The notes: a model not told the origin generated them from the letters alone. Numbered from the stretch's first letter, positions 6,884 through 17,169 are shown. The stretch is 64,000 nt of DNA from Halorubrum sodomense (GCF_900111935.1 NZ_FOYN01000003.1:62001-126000), one strand, 5' to 3'. Made by a program: numbers and translations.

Positions 6884-7903
6884 TCACAGCCACGGGGCCC
6901 GGGAGTCGTCGTCGGTGAACGGGTCCGACCCGTCGTCGTCCGTCTCGCGTCCGCTGCCGTCGTTCGCGAGCACCGCGACGTCGTCGTCGACGACGGGAGA
7001 CGGCCCCTTCGGCGGGGCGTCGAGCGGGGGTTCGCTCGGCGGTTCCCCTCCCGGGTCCCCGTCGGAGTCGGTCGGATCGGCGTCGTCCGAGTCGCTCTCC
7101 TCGCCGGAATCGTTCGCGGGTCCGCGGTCGCCGTCGTCCGCGTCGCCGGCGGCGCCCGCCACGCCGCCGGAGTCCGGGTCGTACGCGAACAGGGCCGTCA
7201 CCGCGAGCACCGCGAGCGCGACCGGCGCCTCCGTCTGCATCAGATCGAACGGGCCGAGCAGGATCGGCAGCGCGAGCACGCCCAGCGCGACCGCCGAGCC
7301 GAACCGGAACCGGTCGATGTCGACGCGGCCTCGGAGATGGGGGGACAGCAGCGCGATCGACAGCGCGAACGCCACGCCCACGGCGGCGGCCGCGGTGCCG
7401 TTGACCACGTACTCGGTCGACGTCTCCACGGCGAAGCCCGACGGATCGAAGCTCGCGACGAGGCCGAGCCCGATGATAACCCCCGGACTCGGGAGGTACT
7501 CTCCGATCTCCGAACTGGCGGTCTTGGCGGCGACGGTCAGGATGACCAGCCCGGCGAACCGCTCGAAGACGGGCAGGTTCAGGAGCCCCTGAAGCGTCGG
7601 CGCGAGGGCGGCCTCGACGGCGGCGACGGGAACGATCACCGCGCCGATGAGCAGCACGGAGGTCGCCATCTGCCGCCGGGAGCCGTCCATCTCCGCGAGG
7701 ATCACCGCCGCGGTTGCGGAGCCGCCGAAGATGAGGATCCCGGTTTCGACGACGCCCGTGGCCGATCCGAGGACGCCGGCGACAACGAGGGCGGGGAAGA
7801 TCCCGTCGATGAGCGGCAGGGCCATGACGGTCGCGAGCAGCTTCGTCGCGCTCCCGACCTGCTGTTCTAATCGCAGGGCGACCGGGTGGCGTGACGTGCT
7901 CAT
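6884..7903 (-). CDS. Multi-pass membrane protein (DUF5794-like) with acidic tail
   Basis: 339 residues. The first about 235 residues hold about seven hydrophobic segments, for example LIDGIFPALVVAGVLGSATG, VETGILIFGGSATAAVIL and VLLIGAVIVPVAAVEAA. The last about 100 residues are cytosolic or external, acidic and Gly/Pro-rich, ending DDDSRAPWL. It fits the haloarchaeal membrane family DUF5794. The start codon directly abuts the stop of a possible upstream 67-residue ORF (TAA then ATG). Function unknown. Confidence 0.85.
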   Translation of the reverse strand: MSTSRHPVALRLEQQVGSATKLLATVMALPLIDGIFPALVVAGVLGSATGVVETGILIFGGSATAAVILAEMDGSRRQMATSVLLIGAVIVPVAAVEAALAPTLQGLLNLPVFERFAGLVILTVAAKTASSEIGEYLPSPGVIIGLGLVASFDPSGFAVETSTEYVVNGTAAAAVGVAFALSIALLSPHLRGRVDIDRFRFGSAVALGVLALPILLGPFDLMQTEAPVALAVLAVTALFAYDPDSGGVAGAAGDADDGDRGPANDSGEESDSDDADPTDSDGDPGGEPPSEPPLDAPPKGPSPVVDDDVAVLANDGSGRETDDDGSDPFTDDDSRAPWL

Positions 7904-8107
7904 TTAGGGACGATAGCCCTGACCGACGGGGCGGCGGTGGGACCCGTGCGACTCGCGACGGTCGGGGGACCAGCACGCGGAGTCCACGCGGGAGGTCCGA
8001 CGAGCCCATGTAAAGCGTTTGCGCGGATTGCCGGCTGTAAAGCGGACGCCGAGTTCGTCGTTCGGCTGGCCGGCGATGCGCGCGTTCACGGGACTGTCGG
8101 AGTCCAT
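7904..8107 (-). CDS. Possible 67-residue protein upstream of DUF5794 gene
   Basis: From the ATG at 8107 the frame reads MDSDSPVNARIAGQPNDELG and ends in a basic tail; TAA at 7904-7906 abuts the next ATG. A TATA-like TTAAAGG (plus orientation, 8133-8139) lies about 29 nt before the ATG, so the start is well placed for a leaderless transcript. Against it, the C-terminal half is Arg/Ser-rich, unlike typical haloarchaeal proteins. It may instead be a long leader of the DUF5794 message. Confidence 0.3.
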   Translation of the reverse strand: MDSDSPVNARIAGQPNDELGVRFTAGNPRKRFTWARRTSRVDSACWSPDRRESHGSHRRPVGQGYRP

Positions 8108-8434
8108 ACTAGGTATACGTGTTTCGGTCGCGTTAAAGGTTGTGTGAGACGTGTCCGCACGACACGAAGGATCGACGGTAGAGGGCCGACTTCGACGACG
8201 ATACGTCGGCCGCTCCCCGTATTTTCCGATCATTTTTCGGCTTTCGAGGCGACCTCGGGCCGAGTACCCCGGGTGGCGGACCCCGTTCGGTCGGTGTCGC
8301 GACGACGTCGCGATGATCGCGCTCTCACGCCGAATGTAGCCATAATCGTGTATACAACACGGATCTGGGTGTGATCAACCACCACGTCCGTGTCGTCTCG
8401 CAACGCTTTTCATCGGCCGTTCGTGACGGATTAT
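8108..8434. other. Intergenic region with divergent promoters
   Basis: No convincing gene in 327 nt. It holds a TATA-like box for the minus-strand unit (8133-8139), a CTTTTCA box for guaB (about 8405-8411), and a short inverted repeat with arms CGTGT and ACACG at 8347-8351 and 8357-8361 around ATACA, upstream of guaB. The inverted repeat could be an operator; nothing else stands out. Confidence 0.5.
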
Positions 8435-9922
8435 ATGGCGACAGATTCTGGCCGATTCTCGACGAAGCTCGAGGTTCCGGAAGCGCTGACGTTCGACGAC
8501 GTGCTCCTCCGCCCGAAGGAGAGCCGAGTCGAGCCCGACGACGCGGACCTGAGCACCCGGGTGTCGAACAACGTCGAACTCACCGTTCCCGTGCTGTCGG
8601 CGGCGATGGATACCGTTACCGAGAGCGATCTCGCCATCGCGATGGCCCGTGAGGGCGGTCTCGGGGTCCTCCACCGCAACATGACCGTCGAGGAGACGGC
8701 CGCCGAGGTCGAGCGCGTCAAGCGCGCTCACGAGCTCGTCATCCGCCGCGAGGATGTCGTCACCGTCTCGCCGGACGACACCGTCCGCGAGGCCGACGCC
8801 GTGATGGAGCGGCAGGGCGTCTCCGGCGCCCCCGTGGTCGCCGACGACGACACCGTCCTCGGGATCATCTCCGGGACGGACATCCGACCCTACCTCGAGG
8901 TCGGCGAGGACGACGCCGTCCGCGAGGCGATGACCGACGAGGTCATCACGGCCCCGGAGGACGTCGACGCGCGCGCGGCACTGGAGCTGATGTACGAGCA
9001 CAAGATCGAGCGCGTCCCGATCGTCGACGACGCCGAGGGGCTGGTCGGACTCGTCACGATGCAGGGCATCCTCCAGCGTCGCGAACACGAGGAGGCCGCC
9101 CGCGACGAGGACGGGCGGCTCCTGGCCGGCGTCGCGGTCGGTCCGTTCGAGGAGGAGCGCGCCGTCGCGGCCGACGAGGCGGATGTCGACGTCATCTTCA
9201 TCGACTGCGCGCACGCGCACAACCTCAACGTCTTAGACTCGGCGGAGGCGATCAAGGGGACCGTCGACGCCGACGTCGTCGTCGGAAACGTCGGGACGCG
9301 CGAGGCCGCCGAGGCCGCGGTCGGCTTCGCCGACGGACTCAAGGTTGGAATCGGTCCCGGGTCGATCTGTACCACGCGCGTCGTCAGCGGCGCGGGGATG
9401 CCGCAGATGACCGCGGTCGCGGAGGTCGCGGACGTCGCCGCCGAACACGACGTCCCCGTGATCGCCGACGGCGGGATCCGCTACTCCGGCGACGCGATCA
9501 AGGCGCTCGCTGCGGGCGCGAACGCGGTGATGCTCGGCTCGTACTTCGCCGGAACCGACGAAGCGCCGGGGCGCGTCATCACGATGAACGGGAAGAAGTA
9601 CAAGCAGTACCGCGGGATGGGCTCGGTCGGCGCGATGAAGTCCGGCGGCGGCGACCGCTACCTCAAAGAGGAGGAGGAAGACGAGGAGTTCGTCCCCGAG
9701 GGCGTCGAGGCGGCGACCCCGTACAAGGGGAGCCTCGCCTCGGAGCTCCACCAGCTCACGGGCGGGATGCGTTCCGGGATGGGGTACGTCGGCGCGGAGA
9801 CCGTCCTCGACCTCCACGAGCGCGCGGAGTTCGTCCGCGTCTCCGCCGCGGGACAGAGCGAGAGCCACCCGCACGACGTGATGATCACCGACGAGGCGCC
9901 GAACTACAGCCCGGACGAGTGA
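8435..9922 (+). CDS. guaB: IMP dehydrogenase
   Basis: Catalyses NAD-dependent oxidation of IMP to XMP, the committed step of GMP synthesis. 495 residues, normal for the family. The TIM barrel begins [13 protein letters not shown] (about residues 18-30) and [13 protein letters not shown], is interrupted by two CBS domains (about 105-220), then resumes with the catalytic loop [15 protein letters not shown], where Cys312 is the nucleophile. [12 protein letters not shown] and [12 protein letters not shown] bind phosphate, and [10 protein letters not shown] precedes the flap. The ATG at 8435 is chosen because a CTTTTCA box lies about 27 nt upstream; an in-frame ATG at 8390 would overlap that promoter. 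Confidence 0.97.
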   Translation: MATDSGRFSTKLEVPEALTFDDVLLRPKESRVEPDDADLSTRVSNNVELTVPVLSAAMDTVTESDLAIAMAREGGLGVLHRNMTVEETAAEVERVKRAHELVIRREDVVTVSPDDTVREADAVMERQGVSGAPVVADDDTVLGIISGTDIRPYLEVGEDDAVREAMTDEVITAPEDVDARAALELMYEHKIERVPIVDDAEGLVGLVTMQGILQRREHEEAARDEDGRLLAGVAVGPFEEERAVAADEADVDVIFIDCAHAHNLNVLDSAEAIKGTVDADVVVGNVGTREAAEAAVGFADGLKVGIGPGSICTTRVVSGAGMPQMTAVAEVADVAAEHDVPVIADGGIRYSGDAIKALAAGANAVMLGSYFAGTDEAPGRVITMNGKKYKQYRGMGSVGAMKSGGGDRYLKEEEEDEEFVPEGVEAATPYKGSLASELHQLTGGMRSGMGYVGAETVLDLHERAEFVRVSAAGQSESHPHDVMITDEAPNYSPDE

Positions 9923-10059
9923 TCGCGGACGACCGCTCGGAGGAGCAGACCGGAGGCGGGTCCGGACACACCGATCGGACCGCGCGCCGAAGAGGTATTT
10001 TAATATAGCCAGCGGCGAGATGAAACGTGTGAGCGAACACCCCCTCGCTCCCGTCACCC

Positions 10060-10647
10060 ATGAGTGAGAAACCGCCGCTGGTCCTCGTGGTCGAGGACGA
10101 ACCCGACCTGGCCGATCTGTATGCCGCCTGGCTCGGCGACGAGTACCGCGTTCGAACCGCGTACGGCGGTCGCGAGGCCCTCGACCAGCTCGACGAGACC
10201 GACGACGAGGTCGACGCGATCCTCCTCGATCGCCGGATGCCCGGACTCTCCGGCGACGAGGTCCTCACCGCCGTCCGCGACCGGGGCATCGACTGTCGGG
10301 TCGCGATGGTCACCGCCGTCGAGCCCGACTTCGACATCCTGGAGATGGGGTTCGACGACTACCTCGTCAAGCCCGTCACCAGCGACACCCTCCGAGAGAC
10401 GGTGGAGGGACTGCTGCGGCGCGGCGAGTACGACTCCGAGGTCCAGGAGCTGTTCTCGCTGACCTCGAAGAAAGCGATGTTAGAGTCGGAAAAGAGCGCG
10501 AGCGACCTCGCCGACAACGAGGAGTATCAGCGGCTCACCGACCGGATCGAGACGCTCCGCGAGCAGGCCGACGAGTCTCGCGACGCGGTCGCGACCGACG
10601 ACGAGGACTACGAGAAGCTCTTTCAGGAGTTCGACACCGACGGGTAG
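10060..10647 (+). CDS. HalX-domain response regulator
   Basis: 195 residues. The N-terminal receiver domain has the acidic pocket VVEDEPD (Glu12, Asp13), phospho-acceptor Asp57 in AILLDRRMPG, Thr85 in MVTA and Lys104 in YLVKP. Residues about 125-190 form a predicted coiled-coil HalX domain, found at the C terminus of haloarchaeal receivers and probably for oligomerisation or output. No DNA-binding domain and no histidine kinase are encoded next to it. The promoter is clear: GTATTTTAATATAG about 60 nt upstream of the ATG suggests a short leader rather than a leaderless message. Confidence 0.93.
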   Translation: MSEKPPLVLVVEDEPDLADLYAAWLGDEYRVRTAYGGREALDQLDETDDEVDAILLDRRMPGLSGDEVLTAVRDRGIDCRVAMVTAVEPDFDILEMGFDDYLVKPVTSDTLRETVEGLLRRGEYDSEVQELFSLTSKKAMLESEKSASDLADNEEYQRLTDRIETLREQADESRDAVATDDEDYEKLFQEFDTDG

Positions 10648-10719
10648 CCCGCGACCGAACGGTTCGAGGGAGGTGTGCCGCCGACTCTTTATGACCGATC
10701 GAGCCGAAGCCGTGTTCAC

Positions 10720-12678
10720 ATGCGCGTCCGGGACCTGCCGCTTTCCCAGTCCGTCGTCGATCACTTCGCCGAGCGCGGCGTGCGCGAGCTGTACCCGCCG
10801 CAGCGCGCGGCGGTCGAGGCGGGCGTCTGCGAGGGCGCCGACGTCGTCGCGGCGGTGCCGACCGCGTCGGGAAAGACGTTCGTCGCCCAACTGGCGCTGT
10901 TGACCGCGGCGGGGCCCGGCCTGTACGTCTGTCCGCTCCGCGCGCTCGCCAGAGAGAAGTACGAGACGTTCGCTGCGTTGCCCGGCGTCGACGTGGGCAT
11001 CTCCACCGGCGACTTCGACGCGACGGGCGAGGCGCTCGCGGGCAACGACGTCGTCGTCGCCACGAGCGAGAAGGTGGACTCCGCGATCCGCAACGGCGCG
11101 TCGTGGGTCGACGAACTGGCGTGCGTCGTCGTCGACGAGGTCCACCTGCTCGGCGCGGAGCGGCGCGGGCCGACCCTCGAAGTGACGCTGGCGACGCTCC
11201 GCCGCCGGAACCCCGACCTCCAGACGGTCGCGCTCTCCGCGACCGTCGACAACCCCGACGCGATCGCGGACTGGCTCGACGCCGCCCTCGTCGAGTCCGA
11301 CTGGCGTCCGGTCGACCTGCGAACCGGCGTCGCCGTCGGCGGCGAGATCGCGTTCGACGACGGAACGAAACTGACGGTCGACGTCGACAGCGCCGGGACC
11401 GGAGCCGACGCTGACGGCGAGACCGACCCGACCGACGTCACGGCGGCTCTGGTCGGTGACGCGGTCGCGCAGGGCGGCCAGTGTCTCGCGTTCGTCCGCT
11501 CCCGCCGCGAGGCGGTCGCCCTCGCGGAGCGGCTCGCGGACGACGGGCTCGCTGCGGCGTTGGGGATCGAGGACGCGGCCGACGCGGCGGCCGAGGAGGT
11601 CACCGAGGTCGACGGCACGATCACCGGACGACAGCTCGCGGACTGCCTGCGCGCCGGCGTCGCGTTCCACCACGCCGGACTCCGGTCGGGGCACCGATCG
11701 GTCGTCGAGGCGGCGTTCCGCGAGCGTGACGTCGCCTGTATCTGCGCCACGCCCACGCTCGCGGCCGGTATCAACGTTCCCGCCCGACGCGTCGTCGTCC
11801 GCGACCAGCGCCGGTACGGGGAGGGCGGCATGGCGTGGGTCCCGACGCTCGAGGTCCACCAGATGTGCGGCCGTGCCGGCCGGCCCGGCCTCGACCCGCA
11901 CGGGGAGGCCGTCCTCGTCGCCGACGCCGACACGCGGGCGGAAGTACGCGAGCGGTACGTCGACGGCGATCCCGAGGCCGTCGAGTCGCAGCTGGCCGAT
12001 CCGGGCGCGCTCCGGACGCACGTCCTCGCCGCGATCGCGACGGGGTTCGCGGCGACCGAGACGGAGATCCTCGATGTCTTCGAGGGGACGTTCTACGCCC
12101 GGGAGACGGGCGCGGGCGGCCTCGCGGACGCGGTCGCCGTCGCGGTCGACGACCTCGTCGCGGCCGGGATGGTCGCGCGGGAGACGGGCGGCGTCGAGGA
12201 CTATCGCCTGGTCGCGACGGCGGTCGGCGAGACCACCTCGAAGCAGTACGTCCGCCCCGAGACCGGCGAGCGGATCGTCGCCGGCCTCCGGGCCGCGGCC
12301 GGCCTCTCGGACGCGACGACGCTCACCGCCTTCGAGGTGATCTGCGACACGCCGGACATGCGAGACACCTACTTGGGGAACGAGGAACGCGCCGACATCT
12401 ACCGGTTCGCGCGGCGCAACGCCGCCACCCTGACGACCGATATGACCGAGCCGGACGACTTCGAGGGATGGCTGGAGTCGGTGAAGACGGCGCGCATCCT
12501 GGACGAGTGGATCGGCGGCGCGACCGTCGAGGAACTCGTCGAGCGCTACCGGATCGGCCCCGGCGACCTCGACTCGCGAGTCGAACGCGCGGAGTGGCTG
12601 CTGAGCGCGGCCGAGGCGCTCGGGGAGACGATCGGCGTCAGCGTCCCCGCGGTGTCGCGGGCGCGGTCGCGGCTGTGA
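10720..12678 (+). CDS. Ski2/Hel308-type superfamily 2 helicase
   Basis: 652 residues. Helicase motifs in order: Q-like YPPQRAAV, Walker A PTASGKT (47-53), Ia PLRALAREKYE, II DEVH (139-142), III SATVDNP (173-179), IV CLAFVRSRREA, then FHHAGLRSGHR, V CATPTLAAGINVPARRVVVRD and VI QMCGRAGRPG. A winged-helix-like and ratchet region (about 420-600) and a C-terminal helix-hairpin-helix-like stretch follow, as in Hel308, which unwinds stalled replication forks. It is shorter than classical Hel308, so it may be a paralogue. The ATG at 10720 has TTTATGAC about 30 nt upstream. Confidence 0.92.
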   Translation: MRVRDLPLSQSVVDHFAERGVRELYPPQRAAVEAGVCEGADVVAAVPTASGKTFVAQLALLTAAGPGLYVCPLRALAREKYETFAALPGVDVGISTGDFDATGEALAGNDVVVATSEKVDSAIRNGASWVDELACVVVDEVHLLGAERRGPTLEVTLATLRRRNPDLQTVALSATVDNPDAIADWLDAALVESDWRPVDLRTGVAVGGEIAFDDGTKLTVDVDSAGTGADADGETDPTDVTAALVGDAVAQGGQCLAFVRSRREAVALAERLADDGLAAALGIEDAADAAAEEVTEVDGTITGRQLADCLRAGVAFHHAGLRSGHRSVVEAAFRERDVACICATPTLAAGINVPARRVVVRDQRRYGEGGMAWVPTLEVHQMCGRAGRPGLDPHGEAVLVADADTRAEVRERYVDGDPEAVESQLADPGALRTHVLAAIATGFAATETEILDVFEGTFYARETGAGGLADAVAVAVDDLVAAGMVARETGGVEDYRLVATAVGETTSKQYVRPETGERIVAGLRAAAGLSDATTLTAFEVICDTPDMRDTYLGNEERADIYRFARRNAATLTTDMTEPDDFEGWLESVKTARILDEWIGGATVEELVERYRIGPGDLDSRVERAEWLLSAAEALGETIGVSVPAVSRARSRL

Positions 12679-12717
12679 GAGACGGGCGAGAAGAAGCGAC
12701 GACCCCGGCGTCGGCGG

Positions 12718-13779
12718 TCAGTCGGCCGATCCGACCGTCCGGTGGAACGGGGTCCGGGCGATCGTCTGCCGTAGTTCTGCGAGCGAGTCGCGGCCGACGT
12801 CGCTCGCGGCGGACATCACCGCGAACACCTCCTGTCTGGAGACCTTCACGCCGGTCTCAGTGAGCGCGTCCTCCGGACGGGTCCCGAGTTCGCGGAGGGT
12901 GCCGACCGCGAGCAGGTACGGGACCGTCCACGCCTCGAGGGTGTTCCCGTTCGAGAGCGGCATCGTCTCGAGGTACGCCTGCGCGTCGTCGAGGAACGAC
13001 CGGGCGTAGTCGGCGGTGCGGTCGACCACGCGCGCGGACGACTCCCGGTTTTCGGGGTGAACGACGCGCTCCTGATCGACCCCCTCCGCCTCGAGCCACT
13101 CGGCGGGGAGGTAGACGTTGTTCTCCTCGGTGTAGTCGTCGTAGACGTCCTTGGAGACGTTCACGAGCTGTAAGAGGAGGCCGAACTCCTCGGCGGTCTC
13201 CCGCAGGCGCTCCGCGCGCTCCTCGCCGACGTCGCCGCGGGTGAGCAGGTTCGTGATGAGGTTGCCGACGGTGCCGGCCGCGTAGTAGCAGTACTGCTCC
13301 AACTCGTCGCGGTCGTCGATACGGAGCCCGCCCTCGGTGGCGTGACGGTCGACGAACATCGCCATCCCGTCGACCATCTCCAACACCGGGGGAACGATCG
13401 CCTCCTGCGCGTCCGGATCGAGCTCTTCGAACGTCGCCGCGATGGTGGGCGCCTCCGCGACGACGGTCCAGTCGTCGTCGAGCTCCGCCGGCAGCCACTC
13501 GTCGACCGCCTCGCGGAACTCCCCGATGTCCGTCTCGTCGTCCGGGTCGATCGCTCGTCGATACGTCCGCAACACGTCGCTCTGGGCGTCCGGCGGGATG
13601 TGACCGGCGTCTTCCACCGTGTCCGCGACGCGACAGAGGAGGTAGCCGACGCAGATCTGCGAGGCCATCGGCTCCTCTAACACGTCGACGGTCAGCGCGA
13701 AGGTCCGCGAGACCCCTTGGACCGCCTCGTGACACCACGCGAGGTCGGCCGCATCGGGGCCGTGTTCACGTCCGCTCAT
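12718..13779 (-). CDS. Squalene/phytoene synthase family protein, probably squalene synthase
   Basis: 353 residues. Two Asp-rich prenyl-diphosphate binding motifs are visible: VADTVED (Asp53-Asp57) and NVSKDVYDD (Asp211, Asp214, Asp215). SRTFALTVDVL near the N terminus and YCYYAAGTVGNLIT (about 163-176) match the squalene synthase side of the family more than phytoene synthase. It would condense two farnesyl diphosphates to squalene, a neutral membrane lipid in haloarchaea, without a heme or flavin cofactor. A CTTTTTATGC box about 30 nt upstream of the ATG (reading minus) gives a leaderless start. Substrate assignment is by similarity only. Confidence 0.88.
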   Translation of the reverse strand: MSGREHGPDAADLAWCHEAVQGVSRTFALTVDVLEEPMASQICVGYLLCRVADTVEDAGHIPPDAQSDVLRTYRRAIDPDDETDIGEFREAVDEWLPAELDDDWTVVAEAPTIAATFEELDPDAQEAIVPPVLEMVDGMAMFVDRHATEGGLRIDDRDELEQYCYYAAGTVGNLITNLLTRGDVGEERAERLRETAEEFGLLLQLVNVSKDVYDDYTEENNVYLPAEWLEAEGVDQERVVHPENRESSARVVDRTADYARSFLDDAQAYLETMPLSNGNTLEAWTVPYLLAVGTLRELGTRPEDALTETGVKVSRQEVFAVMSAASDVGRDSLAELRQTIARTPFHRTVGSAD

Positions 13780-13956
13780 TCAGTTGGCAGTCTTTACGGC
13801 ACAACGCATAAAAAGCCTCGTGGAACGGCGGTCGGCCGCGACTCGTCGACGGAGGCGCCGAAATCGCACGACTGCGAGCCCGCTCGCTCCGACGAACCGA
13901 CAACCCGTGTACAATCGTGTGGAAACGGCTAAGTCCGCTCGGCCGAACGCTCCGGC

Positions 13957-15102
13957 ATGGAGTTCACGCTCACCGAAGAGCAGCGCCAGATCCGCGACAC
14001 GGTCGCGGAGTTCGTCGACGAGGAGGTCGTCCCGCGCGCGGCCGAGATCGACGAGGAGGACGAGTTCCCCGCCGACCTGATCGACGACATGGCCGACCTC
14101 GGGCTCATGGGCATGCCCTTCCCGGTCGAGTACGAGGGCGCCGGTCTCGACTACCACAGCTACGCGATCGGGCTCGAGGAGATCTCCCGAGGTTCCGGCG
14201 GACTCGGAACCGTCGTCGCGGCACACACGTCGCTGGCCGGGAACATGCTCTACGAGTTCGGTGACGAGACCCAGAAGGAGGCGTACCTCACCGCGCTCAA
14301 CACCGGCGAGGAGATCGGCGCGTTCGCGCTCTCGGAGGCCGAGGCCGGTTCCGACGTCCCGGCCATGTCGACCGCCGCGGAGCGCGACGGCGACGGCTAC
14401 ACCGTCAACGGCGGGAAGCTCTGGATCTCGAACGGCTCCGTCGCGGACACGGTCACGCTGTTCGCCAAGACCGATCCCGACGCCGGCCGGAAGGGCATCT
14501 CGTCGTTCGTCGTGCGCCCGGAGGAGGACGACGGGTTCGTCGTCGAGGGGACGGAGGACAAGCTCGGCGACAAGGGGTGTCCGACCGCGGAACTCCGCTT
14601 CGACGACATGTGGATCCCCGAAGAGCGGCGGCTCGGCGAGGAGGGCGAGGGGTTCGTTCAGGCGCTGAAGACGCTTAACGGCGGCCGGATCACGATCGCG
14701 GCCCGGTCGGTCGGCATCGCGCGCGCCGCCCTCAATGAGGCGAAGTCGTACGCCCAGCAGCGCGAGCAGTTCGACCGGCCGATCAGCGACTTCCAGGCGA
14801 TCCAGCACAAGCTCGCGGACATGGACACGAAGGCCCGCGCGGCGGAGCTGCTGATGCACGAGGCGGCCGACTTGAAGATGCGCGACGAGGACTACATCAA
14901 GGAGGCGGCGCAGGCGAAGCTGTACGCCTCCGAGATCGCGCGCGAGGTCGCCAACGAGGGGATCCAGATCCACGGCGGCTACGGCTACACCAAGGACTTC
15001 CCCGCCGAGCGATACTACCGCGACGCGAAGCTCTCGGAGATCTACGAGGGGACGAGCGAAGTGTTACGTAACACGATCGCCCAGCAGTTGCTCGACGAGT
15101 AG
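13957..15102 (+). CDS. Acyl-CoA dehydrogenase
   Basis: 381 residues, standard length, start MEFTLTEEQRQIRDTV. FAD/substrate motifs: GAFALSEAEAGSDVPAM, KLWISNGSVAD, and the C-terminal IHGGYGYTKDFPAERYYRD followed by LSEIYEGTSEV, where the Glu before Gly-Thr is in the usual catalytic-base position for short- and medium-chain enzymes. It oxidises acyl-CoA to enoyl-CoA and passes electrons to ETF. It stands alone here, divergent from the squalene synthase-like gene. Chain length or branched-chain preference cannot be told. A second acyl-CoA dehydrogenase is at 41688-42836. Confidence 0.94.
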   Translation: MEFTLTEEQRQIRDTVAEFVDEEVVPRAAEIDEEDEFPADLIDDMADLGLMGMPFPVEYEGAGLDYHSYAIGLEEISRGSGGLGTVVAAHTSLAGNMLYEFGDETQKEAYLTALNTGEEIGAFALSEAEAGSDVPAMSTAAERDGDGYTVNGGKLWISNGSVADTVTLFAKTDPDAGRKGISSFVVRPEEDDGFVVEGTEDKLGDKGCPTAELRFDDMWIPEERRLGEEGEGFVQALKTLNGGRITIAARSVGIARAALNEAKSYAQQREQFDRPISDFQAIQHKLADMDTKARAAELLMHEAADLKMRDEDYIKEAAQAKLYASEIAREVANEGIQIHGGYGYTKDFPAERYYRDAKLSEIYEGTSEVLRNTIAQQLLDE

Positions 15103-15123
15103 GGCGATTGTCGGCCGCGCCGG

Positions 15124-17169
15124 TCAGGCCCTCGGATCACCGTCGTCGTCCTCGCCGTCGCCGTCCCCGCCGTCGTCGTTCTCGCCGTCGCCGTCCTCGC
15201 CGTGGTCATCCTCGCCGTCGCCGTCCTCGCCGTCGTCGTTCGTTCTCTCCGTATCGCCGCGCTCGGCTCCTGGTCCCGGCCCGTGTGCGACGTCGGCGTC
15301 CGACGGATTCTGGTCGACCGCGTACTCGCCCGTGTCGATCCGCTCCGCGGGCTCCGAGTAGTCGCGATCGCTCGGCGAGAAATCCGGGCGGACGACGCCG
15401 TCGTCGGGGACGTCGAGGTCTTCGTCCGGAGGCTCCTCGGTCGACCCCTCGTCCGCTTCCGCGTCGACGACCACGTCCTCGACGGGTCCGCCGCCGCCGC
15501 CGGTCCGGTCGCTTCCCGCCTCTTCGGTGTCCCCGACTTCCTCCTCCGTTCCCGCCTCTTCGGTGTCTCCGACTTCCTCCTCCGTTCCGGCCTCTTCGGT
15601 GCCGCCGAATCCTTCGTCCCCGCCGGTCCGTCCGCCGACGCCGACTCCCTCGTCGTCGTCGATCCACTCGAAGGAGCCGGGCCCTTCGCCACGCCGCGCC
15701 GCGACGGCGGTCGCGAGGCGTTCGGTGAGCGTCTCCTTCAGCGACTCGGCCTCGTCGAGCTCGAAGTCGACCGCCGCGGCGTCGGTGCCGGTCAGCGATC
15801 CGGACCCCGCCGTGTCGGCGACGATCGTCGCGACCCCCCACCGACGCTGGAACACGGTCCGGCTGTCGATCACGTTCTGGATCCGGTAGTACGGGACGAC
15901 CGCGACGGTCCGGCTCCAGAACCCGTTCCGCGTGAGGAGGTGGTCTTCCCCGAGCCAGTAGCCGCGGTGTTTCCACTTCAGGTGCGCCGCCGGCGGGACG
16001 ACTAAGAAGAGCGCGGCGACCCCGTACCAGGGGAGCGTTTCCGAGAGGTACCAGTTCGCGCCGTACGCGATCCCCGTGAGCGCGCCGACGATCATCGCGT
16101 ACCGGATGACGTACCGCCATCGGATCCGCTTCGGCGGGCGATTGAACTCTGGCGAGCCGAACGATTCGATCTCGTGTGCGAGCCGGTAGACGCGGTCGGT
16201 CGCCGCGATCGGCACGGCGGACTGGTTGCCGGACTCGGAGTCCTGTCCGGGGGCGTACCCCGCGGTCTCGATAGAGAGGCTCGCGTAGCCGAGCGCGCGC
16301 TTGGCCGGGTTGTCCGTGATCCGTAGCGTCTGGACCTTCTCGGTCGGGATCGATCCGCTGTACCGGCGGAACAGGCCGCGCTCGTAGCGGAGTTCGTCTC
16401 CAGCACGCGCGAGCCGGAACCCGTAGTAGTTCGAGAAGGCGACGCCCGCACCGATGAGCCACGAGGCGAGAAACAGGAGCGCGACGCCGACGATCGCGGT
16501 CGCGGTCACCGCGACGGCGGATGTCTCCGGCAGGAAGTTCGACAGCACCGGGAACGACCCGGAACTGAGGAACGCCAACAGCCCGATCAGGCGCCCGTCG
16601 AACGACAGCGCCCCGACCAGGGCGAGTTCGCCGGGGGAGATGGCGAACAGCTCCTCCTCGTTCGGGGCGAACGCGTCGTCGCGGCCGCCCTCGACCGCGT
16701 CGGCGTCGGTCGCCGCCCCCTCGCCCGCGTCGGCCGGGCGGTCGACGCCGGACTTCCGGCGCTGGACCTCGCGCTGGAGCCGGGTCGCCTCCTCGGGCGT
16801 GACGAACCGGATCGACCCCTCGGTGCTCGAGCCCCCGGCGGTCTCTAAGTCGACCGCGGCGACGCCGATCGCGCGCTGGATCACGCCTCGGCTCACGTCG
16901 ACGTTCTGGATCCGCCGGTACGGGATCTCCCGCTCGCGCCGCGAGATCACGCCGGAGGAGATGTCGAGCGTGTCCTCGGTGAGGACGTACTCGAAGCGGC
17001 GGTAGTACGCGACCTCGTAGGCGAACATCGCGACGAGGATGGCGGCGCCGCCGGCGACCGCGATCGGGAGCCCGAACCCGCCGCTGTTCACGATGACGAA
17101 CAGCGCGACGGCGGTCCCGGCCGCCTTCTGGAGCGCGCGGTACGGGACCGACTGGGGCGCCAGCTTCAC
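15124..17169 (-). CDS. Large bacterial PH-domain membrane protein (YdbT-like) with acidic repeats
   Basis: 681 residues from a GTG at 17169. Three bPH2-type (DUF304) modules follow pairs of transmembrane helices: each has a stretch like YVLTEDTLDISSGVISRR then IPYRRIQNVDVSRG, then RGLFRRYSGSIPTEKVQTLRI, then LLTRNGFWSRTVAVVPYYRIQNV. After about residue 490 the tail is acidic and repetitive: GTEEEVGDTEEA units, then DGEDGDGED runs. The GTG overlaps the TGA of the preceding gene as GTGA, so the two PH proteins are translationally coupled, as in the bacterial ydbS-ydbT pair. Function is unproven, probably membrane or envelope homeostasis. Confidence 0.88.
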   Translation of the reverse strand: MKLAPQSVPYRALQKAAGTAVALFVIVNSGGFGLPIAVAGGAAILVAMFAYEVAYYRRFEYVLTEDTLDISSGVISRREREIPYRRIQNVDVSRGVIQRAIGVAAVDLETAGGSSTEGSIRFVTPEEATRLQREVQRRKSGVDRPADAGEGAATDADAVEGGRDDAFAPNEEELFAISPGELALVGALSFDGRLIGLLAFLSSGSFPVLSNFLPETSAVAVTATAIVGVALLFLASWLIGAGVAFSNYYGFRLARAGDELRYERGLFRRYSGSIPTEKVQTLRITDNPAKRALGYASLSIETAGYAPGQDSESGNQSAVPIAATDRVYRLAHEIESFGSPEFNRPPKRIRWRYVIRYAMIVGALTGIAYGANWYLSETLPWYGVAALFLVVPPAAHLKWKHRGYWLGEDHLLTRNGFWSRTVAVVPYYRIQNVIDSRTVFQRRWGVATIVADTAGSGSLTGTDAAAVDFELDEAESLKETLTERLATAVAARRGEGPGSFEWIDDDEGVGVGGRTGGDEGFGGTEEAGTEEEVGDTEEAGTEEEVGDTEEAGSDRTGGGGGPVEDVVVDAEADEGSTEEPPDEDLDVPDDGVVRPDFSPSDRDYSEPAERIDTGEYAVDQNPSDADVAHGPGPGAERGDTERTNDDGEDGDGEDDHGEDGDGENDDGGDGDGEDDDGDPRA

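Noticed and set aside
11103-12863. Long Arg-rich alternate frames inside the helicase gene.
   Set aside because: They are shadows of a gene with all helicase motifs in the correct frame.
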